Below, piece by piece: positions 23,080 to 30,251 of a stretch of 39,252 nucleotides of DNA; the stretch's first letter is position 1; each line of letters begins with the position of its first letter. Origin of the DNA: a virus. Made by a program: the position numbers and the translations under genes. The notes below the pieces were generated by a model. It ran no database searches. It was not told the origin of the DNA and saw nothing but the letters and a program-made list of their open reading frames with translations. The stretch covers positions 1-39,252 of IMG/VR virus record IMGVR_UViG_3300035682_000082, one strand, 5' to 3'.

Positions 23080-23282
23080 GGCTGCACCCCCATCGCGGCG
23101 GAGCGAGGATAGATCAGCACATCCACGTTGCTCTCGTTCTCGGGGTCGATGCGGATTCCGGCGACTTGGATGCCCTCCGCGATCCATTGCGGGATGACCG
23201 CGTTAAGCGAAACCGCCCGAACGTAGGCACCGCTTTTGCCGCTGTCAAACCCGTCGCGCCAGAAGATCAGCGGGGCACTCAC
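23076..23282 (-). CDS. 68-aa protein, unknown
   Basis: Starts at GTG (23282), overlapping the stop of the gene upstream (GTGA), and ends overlapping the GTG of the gene downstream. The sequence is mixed: an N-terminal FWRDGFDSGKSGAYVRAVSLNAVIPQW, then a strand IQVAGIRIDPENESNVDVLIY. The coupling on both sides suggests that it is expressed. No family is recognised; the C-terminal strand pattern could be a small alpha/beta domain. Confidence 0.55.
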   Translation of the reverse strand: MSAPLIFWRDGFDSGKSGAYVRAVSLNAVIPQWIAEGIQVAGIRIDPENESNVDVLIYPRSAAMGVQP

Positions 23283-23836
23283 GGCTGCACCGCCAGCGCC
23301 CGTTCATCCGTGACCGCCACCAGCCGCCGCAGCAGCCCCACGGGGTCGATGGTCGTCCATGCGTATTCGGATGCGTCTGCGTCTGCGTCTGCGTATGCGG
23401 CTGCGTCTGCGTATGCGGATGCGGATGCGTATGCGGCTGCGTATGCGTCTGCGTCTGCGGATGCGGCTGCGTATGCGGCTGCGGCTGCGTCTGCGGCTCT
23501 CGGCTGCACAAGTGCCAGCGCTTCCCACATCCACGCCATGACCAGCGCCAGCCGCTTTGCCTCACGCTCGCGCCCGGTGCCCGCCGACAGCACCAGCAGA
23601 TCGCGCCATGCTCGGCTGTCGCGAATCGTCGCTGGCATGCGGTCTTGCACGCGAATAATCCAGCGCCCGATCACGCGGCTCATGCAGTCGGGCACGGCGT
23701 CTGTCAATGTGCCCGTAAGCGCGAGATTAAGCGCAGCGACGCTGCACGCCTTCTCTTTCGTGCCGATACCTACGGCCAGCGTCGGCATCGTCGCCAGCAC
23801 GTCGCGGATTGCGGTTTCCTGCTCGGTGGTAATCAC
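23279..23836 (-). CDS. Phage protein with Ala-X dipeptide repeats
   Basis: A 185-aa protein. The N-terminal 120 residues are an alpha-helical domain with several conserved-looking aromatic and Arg residues (GRWIIRVQDRM, AWRDLLVLSAGTGREREAKRLALVMAWMWEAL). About residues 115-160 are an Ala-X repeat (X is Tyr, Ser, Asp or Ala) coded by 23 hexamers. The C-terminus returns to normal sequence (WTTIDPVGLLRRLVAV). The repeat keeps the frame open. Similar Ala-Tyr/Asp-rich repeats occur in other phage proteins near Ea22-like genes. Function unknown. Confidence 0.65.
   Translation of the reverse strand: MITTEQETAIRDVLATMPTLAVGIGTKEKACSVAALNLALTGTLTDAVPDCMSRVIGRWIIRVQDRMPATIRDSRAWRDLLVLSAGTGREREAKRLALVMAWMWEALALVQPRAADAAAAAYAAASADADAYAAAYASASAYADAAAYADADADASEYAWTTIDPVGLLRRLVAVTDERALAVQP
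23361..23498. repeat. Hexanucleotide tandem repeat, 23 units
   Basis: Units of GCG(T/G)(A/C)T, with one TCGGAT, run without a break over 138 bp inside the 185-aa gene. Because the unit is 6 bp, gain or loss of units keeps the frame and alters only the length of the Ala-X stretch. The variants are not arranged in a simple order, so repeated unequal exchange or slippage followed by mutation is likely. Confidence 0.95.
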
Positions 23837-24387
23837 TGTGTCTCTCCGGTTGAGGTAGTCGGCTGCACCGCCAGCGCGGCGTCAAGTGCGGCTCGGACTC
23901 CAATCCGATGCGTGAACGTCCACGGGCGCTCATCTTCGCACTCCGTGTAAGCGCGCAGAAAACGCTCCACCATCGCGTCATCCACCGTCCGCAGCTTGTC
24001 CCGCTCGGCTATGGCCGCGTCCCGCATCGCCATCAAACGCGCTTGTTCGATCAGCAGCCCTGACCACTGGTCCCGCAGCGCATCGCGTTCGGCGCGGGCT
24101 TGATCGCGCTGCCCTTCCGCGATGATGAGCGCGTCATGCGACGCAGGGTCTGCATCACGTTCGGCGCGGAGGGTGCGGACCTCGGCCACCAACGCAGGCA
24201 CATCGACACGGGCAGCGGCGATGAACTCCCCGTCTCTTACCATCTGGCACTCCGCGACTTCCATGCCCATGCCGTACACCGACACCGCTGATAATATCGC
24301 TGGCACATAGGCGTCTCCCACGATCCACGGCTCTCGCGTTGCGGCGTTTGCCCTTCTCTCTATCGCTGTCAACTCTTCGTTTGTCAT
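23833..24387 (-). CDS. Ea22-like coiled-coil protein
   Basis: A 184-aa protein with the pattern of phage Ea22/ead-like proteins: MTNEELTAIERRANAATREPW at the start, later a conserved DGEFIAAARVDVPALVAEVRTL, then a coiled coil (RAERDADPASHDALIIAEGQ, ERDALRDQWSGLLIEQARL), and an Arg/Ala-rich helical end. The family is common in temperate and virulent phage early regions and has no established role. ATGA overlaps connect it with the genes on both sides. A short Trp/Tyr-containing segment precedes its last helix. Confidence 0.65.
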   Translation of the reverse strand: MTNEELTAIERRANAATREPWIVGDAYVPAILSAVSVYGMGMEVAECQMVRDGEFIAAARVDVPALVAEVRTLRAERDADPASHDALIIAEGQRDQARAERDALRDQWSGLLIEQARLMAMRDAAIAERDKLRTVDDAMVERFLRAYTECEDERPWTFTHRIGVRAALDAALAVQPTTSTGETQ

Positions 24388-24719
24388 GGTATGTCCTTCC
24401 GCGCCTTCCGAACGGCGCTGTTAAAGTGTTTGAGGATCCACCGTTCTAGTTCTTCGCAGTACTCGGCCTCGGCCTTGAGGTCAGCCACTCGGTCCGGGAT
24501 CAACCGCAACGCCGGTCGCAGCTTCATCTCAGCCCGCATCCTGCCCACAGCCTCGGCATGGACCCGCAGGGCGCGTGCGGCGCTGGCAACGTCCTGCCGG
24601 ATGTCGCTGATGTTTCGCCGCCGCTTCGTGTGATCGGCAATGCGACGGGGTGCTGGCGGGGCGGTCATGTGTGCGAGCCACTCTGCTTCCTGCTCCGGTG
24701 TCAGCTTTGCGGCAGTCAC
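24384..24719 (-). CDS. Basic helical protein, unknown
   Basis: A 111-aa protein starting at GTG (24719), overlapping the stop of the 33-aa gene (GTGA). It is mostly helical and basic: LTPEQEAEWLAHMTAPPAPRR, then DVASAARALRVHAEAVGRM, then DLKAEAEYCEELERWILKHF and a Lys/Arg-rich end (RKARKDIP). The basic end may contact nucleic acid. It belongs to the string of overlapping early genes and has no recognised family. Confidence 0.55.
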   Translation of the reverse strand: MTAAKLTPEQEAEWLAHMTAPPAPRRIADHTKRRRNISDIRQDVASAARALRVHAEAVGRMRAEMKLRPALRLIPDRVADLKAEAEYCEELERWILKHFNSAVRKARKDIP

Positions 24720-24817
24720 GGCCCTTCACCCCGCCACACCCTCCGTGCCCGTCGCACCACCGCTGCCGCTGCTGACAACAGCAGCAGGACAGCGGCGATG
24801 CGTTCTAGTGTGGTCAT
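24716..24817 (-). CDS. 33-aa membrane protein
   Basis: Read directly. The ATG at 24817-24815 overlaps the stop of the 62-aa gene (ATGA), and its TGA (24716-24718) overlaps the GTG of the gene downstream. The product is MTTLERIAAVLLLLSAAAA, then VVRRARRVW and a short end. The hydrophobic segment at about residues 7-21 followed by Arg is a single membrane helix with its basic end on the inside. Small membrane peptides are common in phage early regions. Its short length limits certainty, but the overlaps on both sides favour expression. Confidence 0.45.
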   Translation of the reverse strand: MTTLERIAAVLLLLSAAAAVVRRARRVWRGEGP

Positions 24818-25002
24818 GATGCGGCCTCGGCGGCGAGGAGGGCAGCAACGGCGGCGCGGAGTGCCTCCTCTGCTTTCGTCAGGGCGTATAAATAGACGCC
24901 GCTTTCGCCTGTGTAGTAGGTATTCAGCTCCTCATCAAACTCGACAGCGCGGGACAGCACCACCCGCTCGGCCTCATGCACCTTGCTTTCGTCTCTGGTC
25001 AT
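24814..25002 (-). CDS. 62-aa helical protein, unknown
   Basis: An ATG that overlaps the stop of the 57-aa gene upstream. It has a charged first half (DESKVHEAERVVLSRAVEFDEEL) and an Ala-rich second helix (TKAEEALRAAVAALLAAEAA). A short Tyr-rich link (NTYYTGESGVYLYA) joins them. It belongs to the small-gene string; there are no motifs that would give a function. Confidence 0.5.
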   Translation of the reverse strand: MTRDESKVHEAERVVLSRAVEFDEELNTYYTGESGVYLYALTKAEEALRAAVAALLAAEAAS

Positions 25003-25172
25003 GCTTCCTCTGTGTCTTCTCTCGGCTCAAAGAGCAGCGGGTCCAACTGCATCCCCGTGTCGCGATCTTCCTGCCACTGCGCTTTGGCGTGACGTTTGAT
25101 TGCGTCGTCCTGCGCTCGCTCGTAGGCAAACTCGTCGGCTTCGCACTGGATGTCCCAATCGTCATAGCTCAT
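24999..25172 (-). CDS. 57-aa acidic protein
   Basis: Read directly. The ATG at 25172 has AGGA six bases upstream, and the TGA overlaps the next ATG. The product begins MSYDDWDIQCEADEFAYERA, continues with a short Lys/His-rich middle and ends in LLFEPREDTEEA. It is strongly acidic at both ends. The start lies 11 bases inside the end of the 51-aa gene, in another frame. No family recognised. Confidence 0.5.
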   Translation of the reverse strand: MSYDDWDIQCEADEFAYERAQDDAIKRHAKAQWQEDRDTGMQLDPLLFEPREDTEEA

Positions 25173-25317
25173 CGCAGTCCTCGCAGGGTGTGTGTCTCAT
25201 CTCCGCATCACGCTTCGCGCCCACTTCACGCGCCTTTGCGTCGAGGTACAGCAGTCGCGCTAACTCGACGAGTGCGTACAACACCAGCGCCCAGAACACC
25301 CACATCGGCCACGTCAT
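25162..25317 (-). CDS. 51-aa membrane protein
   Basis: Read directly. The ATG at 25317 has GGAGG eight bases upstream, one of the better ribosome sites of the early block. The N-terminal helix (WPMWVFWALVLYALVELARLL, about residues 3-23) is a clear membrane segment. A charged stretch follows, and the C-terminus carries two Cys with spacing CEDC. It is the first of six small overlapping genes that end at 24384. A lysis-inhibition, superinfection or host-takeover role is possible; none is shown. Confidence 0.5.
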   Translation of the reverse strand: MTWPMWVFWALVLYALVELARLLYLDAKAREVGAKRDAEMRHTPCEDCDEL

Positions 25318-25341
25318 CGTCCAACCTCCAGATCGTTATGG

Positions 25342-26220
25342 TTATTTTTCCCAAAGAGGAATAACACTAGATAGCTTTTTGGCAATCTCTTTGTACGCCT
25401 TTTCATCAACGACACGCACGGTCACGGACGGGTGGTACTTTGCCATGCGCTTGAGCTTCGTGGCGCTTTTCTTGTCCATCCACCCTTTTACTTCCTCGTA
25501 CCACACGCTGCCATCTATGCCGTACACCTTGAAGTCTGGCGTGTACGAACGCACCCCGCGCCGTATCTTCTCAAACCAGAACGTGTCTACCTCAAACTCC
25601 CACCGGAGGATGTGCCCTTGCGCGATCAGCAGATTGAGATACCGCGCATAGTTCGCTTCCCACCGAGATCGAAAAAAGATTCTGCCAAGGTCGTCTCGAT
25701 ATCCACGCTTGGCGTGAGAGTAAATGGAGTTTGGCGCGAATTTCACGCGCTCAATTAATCGTCGTGATGCGGCGGTAAGCTGCTTCTGTGTCTTCTTCTT
25801 CTGGAAATGGTGCGTACCGTCCTGCACTCGCTGACGTTCACGACGGCTCTGCTCTGCACAGAACTCAGCACTGTGCTTTTTGCCAAGCATACCCCTCGCG
25901 TGTTGCTGCTCCCCGGATGCCAGCCGCTCGGCGTATGCTTTCCCGCGCTTCTTGGCAACTTCAGGGCTTGCCTTGACGATCTTCCCTTCCAGCCAATTCT
26001 TTTTCATCACTGCACTCTGGTCGTGCAGCCTTGCCTTCCCTGCACGAACCCACTTGACGTTGTTCCTATACGCCCACATCACAAGGCCGCGAAACGAGAA
26101 CGGAGGGCCAAGCATATCGGCGCATAGTGTCGGCCCAAAATCTCCGTAGTGTTCACGCAACCACTGCGTAACTTCTGGTGAGTATGTGGCCTTACTCTGT
26201 TGCTTCTCTTCTTCAGTAAT
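25342..26220 (-). CDS. PD-(D/E)XK nuclease with NUMOD3-like motif
   Basis: The frame has no ATG near its beginning. I propose ATT at 26220 as the start, as GGAGG stands close before it and the extension completes an HTH-like N-terminus (TYSPEVTQWLREHYGDFGPTLCA). A conservative start is TTG at 26160 (272 aa), which has no ribosome site. By numbering from that TTG, a NUMOD3-like motif lies at 87-110 (HARGMLGKKHSAEFCAEQSR). The nuclease core has E168 (SRWEANYARYL), D209 (TPDF) and E222-E223-x-K225 (YEEVKG), the PD-(D/E)XK pattern. NUMOD3 is known from homing endonucleases. A free-standing mobile endonuclease is a good inference. Confidence 0.7.
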   Translation of the reverse strand: MTEEEKQQSKATYSPEVTQWLREHYGDFGPTLCADMLGPPFSFRGLVMWAYRNNVKWVRAGKARLHDQSAVMKKNWLEGKIVKASPEVAKKRGKAYAERLASGEQQHARGMLGKKHSAEFCAEQSRRERQRVQDGTHHFQKKKTQKQLTAASRRLIERVKFAPNSIYSHAKRGYRDDLGRIFFRSRWEANYARYLNLLIAQGHILRWEFEVDTFWFEKIRRGVRSYTPDFKVYGIDGSVWYEEVKGWMDKKSATKLKRMAKYHPSVTVRVVDEKAYKEIAKKLSSVIPLWEK

Positions 26221-26334
26221 ACCGCCTCCGTGTGTTTAAGTGTACACGGCTACAGTACAGTCAATTAAAGTCTCGCGCAATCCCTAAGTTCAAATCTCTT
26301 GCGATTGTCAGAGCAGAGGGCGGTCCACGGGACA

Positions 26335-27018
26335 CTAAACGTGAGAGTGGTCATCTGTCTTTTGTGGGTAGCTGAGAACCTTATACGTCAACGCTTTACG
26401 AAAGGCGCGTTTTTGCCGTCTGTCACCAACAAATGTTATGTAGCGATGCTTCGGAGACCGTTCGACAAAATACACGTTCTCTTCGCCGAACTTGTCAACG
26501 ACTTGTTGGTTTGTCAGACCATGCGCGTATGTGGCGTGGTGTTGATGCTCTAACCCTCTGACGCGAGGGTCTCTGAACTTTGACGACATCCCCGTATACA
26601 AAAAGTTTGTTGCTTGATAGACGATGCCAGTGTGTTCCTGTGCGGTGTCGGCATATGACACAATGATCTTTGGCGCTGGCAACAAGCGCAGCGATGCGCC
26701 AACTAGCCGGCTGGCTTCATTCTTGTTGTTGTTCTCAAGCACCAGTCTGTTTAACTCCAGCACACTGCTCTGCCACTCATCTCCACACACGCCACGGCAC
26801 AGCGTTGAACTGGCTGGTGTCCCATACGTTACCGCACCGACAAGTCGCTCATCAAAAAACAACCCGTATGCGTAGCTGATAGACGGGACTCTTTTGGCGT
26901 AGTGAATAGCGTGAATCAAGTAATAGGCATCTGTTGGCTCTATTGGCTGCACCTCATACCCAAGAGAGTTCCCAAAAAGGAGACTCTCTTGGATAGCCAT
27001 AGATTTGTACTTTGCCAT
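26335..27018 (-). CDS. Mom-like DNA modification protein
   Basis: A 227-aa protein whose ATG overlaps the stop of the primase-helicase (TGATG). It has the pattern I know from Mom-type proteins (GNAT-like enzymes; phage Mu Mom modifies adenines in DNA so that they resist restriction). Visible segments: HYAKRVPSISYAYGLFFDERLVGAVTYGTPAS (given in part), VLELNRLVLENN, then IIVSYADTAQEHTGIVYQATNFLYTGMSS. The Glu-Leu-Asn-Arg segment and the SYADT segment are the most typical. A position beside replication genes suits modification of new phage DNA. A plain acetyltransferase is the alternative. The 114 bases downstream hold no gene. Confidence 0.75.
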   Translation of the reverse strand: MAKYKSMAIQESLLFGNSLGYEVQPIEPTDAYYLIHAIHYAKRVPSISYAYGLFFDERLVGAVTYGTPASSTLCRGVCGDEWQSSVLELNRLVLENNNKNEASRLVGASLRLLPAPKIIVSYADTAQEHTGIVYQATNFLYTGMSSKFRDPRVRGLEHQHHATYAHGLTNQQVVDKFGEENVYFVERSPKHRYITFVGDRRQKRAFRKALTYKVLSYPQKTDDHSHV

Positions 27019-28769
27019 CAATGTCTCTCCTTCCAGCGGGGCAGCATCGGGCCATGCTTCTCTTCCGCTTCACGGATACTGACCGTGCGTTGTGTCAAGC
27101 GCAGGGTGCGGAAGTCCCACTGCACGGGGATGTCACACATCCCGCCAATGCGATTTTTGTCAACGATCAACCAAGTGTCCGCGAGATTCCCGGCGCGGGT
27201 GAAGCGTGAGTGATCAAAGAGCAGTACTTGGTGGCTGTCGTTCTCAATCGCACTGCCGCCCATCAGCCCCTGACTAATCGGACGCTCTGCCCTGTTTGCG
27301 GAGGTCTGTCGGTTGAACTGTGAGAGCGTCACCATCCGCACGTTCAGGCGCTGTGCCAACTCACGCAACTCATGCGAGACGGCTTCAATGCGGTCGTGGA
27401 TATTGCTCACGTTGGATACGCTGGCAAGCTGTAGGTAGTCAATCACGAAGTAACTGCTTCCACTGACCTCGGCGTGATGCTTAATGCAAGCCGACACATC
27501 CGACATCTTGGACAAGGGACGGCGGTTGACTAACACATGGCCCCCCGTCCGCTCGCGAATCTCGTTCAGTGTTCGTGCGGCTCGCTTGTAGGCATCTTGG
27601 CTGAAGGCTGGGCCTTGCTCCAACAGTGACACCGACTCACCACTGACCACCGACATCAAGCGGGTAGCGAGTTCGCTGCGCCCCATCTCTAGCGAGACAA
27701 AGGTGACTGTCTCCCCATGTTCAATAGCGCGAGCAGCCATGTTGATGCCAATCAGCGACTTGCCAGTTCCTGTGTTCGCGCCAATCGTAATCAGCCAACT
27801 CTTTGCCAGCCCTATCGCACCACCACTGGACCCGCACACCTTGTTCCACTGGTCTAGTGGTGTCGGGACGGCATCAACAGGGGCCAGCTTCTCGTCCAGC
27901 ATCTGATCCAGCGTGTCGCCCGTGATGCTGTCAAACGCCACGGCTGGTGGCTCGGCACCGATAGGCGTGGTGGTGGCGATGATCCCCTGCCACACCGTCG
28001 CCCAGTCGTCCCCGTGTGACTGCACCGACTGGTGCAAATCGCACAGGTCTTTGACAATCTGCTCACGGTGTCTGACATCGCGGAGGATGCGGGCCTTGGG
28101 CAAGCTCGCAGAGATCGCGGCCACCATCGTCGCCCCGCCCTCGTCAGGCTCCTGCCACACGATGACCTCACGGCCTGACAACAGGCTGGCATACTCTGGC
28201 TTCCACTGGCTTGCGCCGGGGAGACCAACGACCGTCACGCCACGCTGCCAGCCTGCATGACAGTCAGACTCCCCCTCTACAATCAGCACAGGGCCAGCAG
28301 GGGATGCAGCCAGCACATCCTGCCCGTAGAGGGGCGTGCCTTCCCCGTCACGGTCCCAGAACGTCCCTTTGCGGGTCCGACACTTGGTGCGGATGGTGCT
28401 GCCATCAGCGCGGCGGTAGGGGATCGCCACGATGGCATCCCCGTACTTGCCGGTTCTCTCCTCGACGCCAGCCTTTGCCAGTCCTGCCAGCGCCAGCCCC
28501 TTCCGCTCGGCGTACTCGGCCAGCGTCAGCCCAGACGGGGCCGCCTCATCAGGCAGGGTGACCCCCAGCGCCTCGCCAAGGGTCGCCAGTGGCTCCGTGA
28601 AGCCACAGGCGCTGCAACCCCATGCGTGGTCCCCCAGCCATGCGGATGAGGTGCTGTCGGTGTGGCGAACGCACCGGAAGGCAATCGCTTTCCCGCTCTT
28701 CTTCGCGCCATACCTCCCTCGCAACAGGGCAGACTTCAGCACGCCATGCGCGTCGAGGGTATTCACCAC
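27018..28769 (-). CDS. Primase-helicase, DnaB-like with TOPRIM
   Basis: A 583-aa protein starting at GTG (28769). A zinc finger of CHC2 type is at C33-x2-H36 and C52-x2-C55. A TOPRIM-like part has VLIVEGESD at 161-169 and WQEPDEGG at 205-212. The helicase part has Walker A GANTGTGKS at 330-338, Walker B FVIDYLQL at 441-448 and a sensor region TLSQFNRQ at 481-488. The architecture parallels T7 gp4. It would unwind DNA and prime at the replication fork. No DNA polymerase gene is visible, so it would need to work with a host polymerase. Confidence 0.88.
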   Translation of the reverse strand: MVNTLDAHGVLKSALLRGRYGAKKSGKAIAFRCVRHTDSTSSAWLGDHAWGCSACGFTEPLATLGEALGVTLPDEAAPSGLTLAEYAERKGLALAGLAKAGVEERTGKYGDAIVAIPYRRADGSTIRTKCRTRKGTFWDRDGEGTPLYGQDVLAASPAGPVLIVEGESDCHAGWQRGVTVVGLPGASQWKPEYASLLSGREVIVWQEPDEGGATMVAAISASLPKARILRDVRHREQIVKDLCDLHQSVQSHGDDWATVWQGIIATTTPIGAEPPAVAFDSITGDTLDQMLDEKLAPVDAVPTPLDQWNKVCGSSGGAIGLAKSWLITIGANTGTGKSLIGINMAARAIEHGETVTFVSLEMGRSELATRLMSVVSGESVSLLEQGPAFSQDAYKRAARTLNEIRERTGGHVLVNRRPLSKMSDVSACIKHHAEVSGSSYFVIDYLQLASVSNVSNIHDRIEAVSHELRELAQRLNVRMVTLSQFNRQTSANRAERPISQGLMGGSAIENDSHQVLLFDHSRFTRAGNLADTWLIVDKNRIGGMCDIPVQWDFRTLRLTQRTVSIREAEEKHGPMLPRWKERH

Positions 28770-28978
28770 TCCTCTTGCAGCAGCAGTTCAGGGTTAAGGT
28801 GTGCGTATCGCTGCATCAGTTCGGCATAGGTGCGATCAGAAAAGGTGTAATGCCACGTCCCACAACGAGGGTCTTCCTCCTCTACAAACCACCCACACCC
28901 GTGCATGAACTTCACATGAAGCAAAGAGTTCGTGTTTTGCAGCCAGAACAGGCGCTCGGTGAAGTATTTCTCGGTCAT
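28763..28978 (-). CDS. 71-aa protein, unknown
   Basis: The ATG at 28978 overlaps the stop of the gene upstream (ATGA); longer readings to 29257 would be inside that gene. The product begins MTEKYFTERLFWLQNT. It is rich in aromatic residues and Cys (HGCGWFVEEEDPRCGTWHYTF) and ends with a helix (YAELMQRYAHLNPELLLQEEW). Its end overlaps the primase-helicase start by seven bases. Small partner proteins sometimes stand beside helicases, but no link is shown. Confidence 0.55.
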   Translation of the reverse strand: MTEKYFTERLFWLQNTNSLLHVKFMHGCGWFVEEEDPRCGTWHYTFSDRTYAELMQRYAHLNPELLLQEEW

Positions 28979-29532
28979 TCCGCGCTCCAGATGGTTGACT
29001 GTCTCTTGATGGGCGGGACGCCGTCGATGTGCGTGAAGCTGAGTTCTTCCACCAGCACACGGTCCTGCGGGAGGAGGAGGAGGGCATGATCCCGTGTCCG
29101 TTCCACGATCCATAAATGCTTGTGTTGCTCTGGCTGGAGCGAGTAACCGTCCTGCACATGGTCGATGGCAAACCACATGGTGCCAGCATCCACCATCCAC
29201 TTGTGGTCCTCGCTCAGGATCGTGCAGGCCAGCCCTGTCAAATACGCTGGCTCCCATGCCTCAGCGGACCAGCCGTAGCAGTCCCATGACACCACCTCGG
29301 ACAGCGGGAGCGGGGAGTGCTCTACCATCTCGCCCCGCAGCGAGTGGAGGGGCAGATCAACGACGATGGCTCCGTTCTCCAGCAGCACATGGCAACCAAT
29401 GCTGCGCCCAGCGGTGACGCTGACTCCGATCCACACGGCAGGGACGAGGGCCGTCCGCAGCGGATCGCGGAGGACGAAGCTGGGCACGACGTAGACGTAG
29501 CGGTGGCGCGGGAGGCTGATGTTATGACTCAT
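28975..29532 (-). CDS. 185-aa protein, unknown
   Basis: I chose the ATG at 29532, which overlaps the stop of the initiator-like gene (ATGA); the reading to 29583 goes inside that gene. Sequence is of mixed alpha/beta type with many Trp and His (HRYVYVVPSFVLRDP, VVSWDCYGWSAEAWEP, TMWFAIDHVQDG). The second half has strands with charged turns (HKHLWIVERTRDHALLLLPQDRVLVEE). No known motif. It lies between an initiator-like and a helicase gene; a replication accessory role is a guess from place. Confidence 0.55.
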   Translation of the reverse strand: MSHNISLPRHRYVYVVPSFVLRDPLRTALVPAVWIGVSVTAGRSIGCHVLLENGAIVVDLPLHSLRGEMVEHSPLPLSEVVSWDCYGWSAEAWEPAYLTGLACTILSEDHKWMVDAGTMWFAIDHVQDGYSLQPEQHKHLWIVERTRDHALLLLPQDRVLVEELSFTHIDGVPPIKRQSTIWSAE

Positions 29533-30227
29533 GCGCCAACCATCCGGTCGAACTCCGCCACATCCTGCCCAGACCGTGCCCATTCCTCGCGGGTGCGGCC
29601 TTCAACCATTGGGGTGGCATAGTTCTCCCATGTGCCATCGGAGAAGAATCGGTGCATCCCCTTGATGTACTTTCGATCAGTCCCTGCCCTACCAGTAGCA
29701 ATCGCATACGCTTCCGCAGCGCTGCACATCTGGTTGGGCGCAACGCCAGCCATCCGCAGGGCTTTGTATGCTTCCGCAAACGGGAGGTAAATGTGCGGAG
29801 CATCGCGCTTGGGGAAGACAGACCAAATGTGTTCCATCGCAACTTTGTCCACTTCCGTTATGGTATACCGTTCTTTCTCTCGTTTGGGTGACTGCGTAGT
29901 CGGGGGTGTGGTGACTGCCAAGTCACCCCCCAGTGACTCTTGTGTCACCCCTTCAAACGGAGCGCCTTGCAGCACCACTTCGTATAACGTGGTGCGCCCA
30001 GTGCGCGGCATACGCTTGAGGTAGCCCCGTTCGATCAGCACAGGCATAGCCCGTTGCACAGATCGCGGGTTCAGATTGCACGACTTTGCCAGTGTTGCCA
30101 CAGATGCCCACACGTTCCCACCCAAGCGATTGGTGAAGGTGCCAATGGCACACAGCACCCGTACTTGCGTGTCGGTCAGGTCTGGATCAGCAACAGCAGC
30201 AGCAGGGATAATGCACAGGTAAGACAT
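29529..30227 (-). CDS. HTH replication-initiator-like protein
   Basis: A 232-aa protein. The N-terminal winged helix has the pattern of phage and plasmid initiators: DLTDTQVRVLCAIGTFTN, then WASVATLAKSCNLNPRSVQRAMPVLIERGYL and a wing RTTLYEVVL. A Thr/Pro/Ser-rich linker (about residues 95-120) is coded by a run of GTGACT/AGTCAC words. The C-terminal half is helical (VFPKRDAPHIYLPFAEAYKALRMAG). By comparison with lambda O-type proteins it could bind an origin inside its own gene and load the helicase. A plain regulator is the alternative. Confidence 0.65.
   Translation of the reverse strand: MSYLCIIPAAAVADPDLTDTQVRVLCAIGTFTNRLGGNVWASVATLAKSCNLNPRSVQRAMPVLIERGYLKRMPRTGRTTLYEVVLQGAPFEGVTQESLGGDLAVTTPPTTQSPKREKERYTITEVDKVAMEHIWSVFPKRDAPHIYLPFAEAYKALRMAGVAPNQMCSAAEAYAIATGRAGTDRKYIKGMHRFFSDGTWENYATPMVEGRTREEWARSGQDVAEFDRMVGA
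29888..29950. repeat. GTGACT/AGTCAC word cluster in the initiator-like gene
   Basis: GTGACT stands at 29888-29893, 29911-29916 and 29933-29938, AGTCAC at 29921-29926 and GTCACCC at 29944-29950. GGTGACT (29910-29916) and AGTCACC (29921-29927) form a perfect hairpin. Similar words appear between terS and terL (16765-16807). Iterons inside an initiator gene are known from lambdoid phages, so this could be an origin. Confidence 0.5.
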
Positions 30228-30251
30228 GGCGGGGGGTTAAGTGTGAGGTGG

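Noticed and set aside
23361-23498. Hexamer array as a CRISPR or iteron array
   Set aside because: The units have no spacers and lie in a coding frame.
23043-23858. Plus-strand frame of 271 aa opposite the early genes
   Set aside because: It stays open because of the hexamer repeat, which lacks stops in several frames. The minus-strand genes have coupled starts and sensible products.
24558-25364. Plus-strand frame of 268 aa opposite the small-gene string
   Set aside because: Arg/Pro/Ser-rich shadow; the minus strand has the overlapping start-stop chain.
26221-26334. Promoter for the NUMOD3-type nuclease gene
   Set aside because: TTGACT stands at 26264-26259 on the minus strand, but the only fair -10 (TACACT) is 14 bp away. 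Read-through from the Mom-like gene is enough to explain expression.
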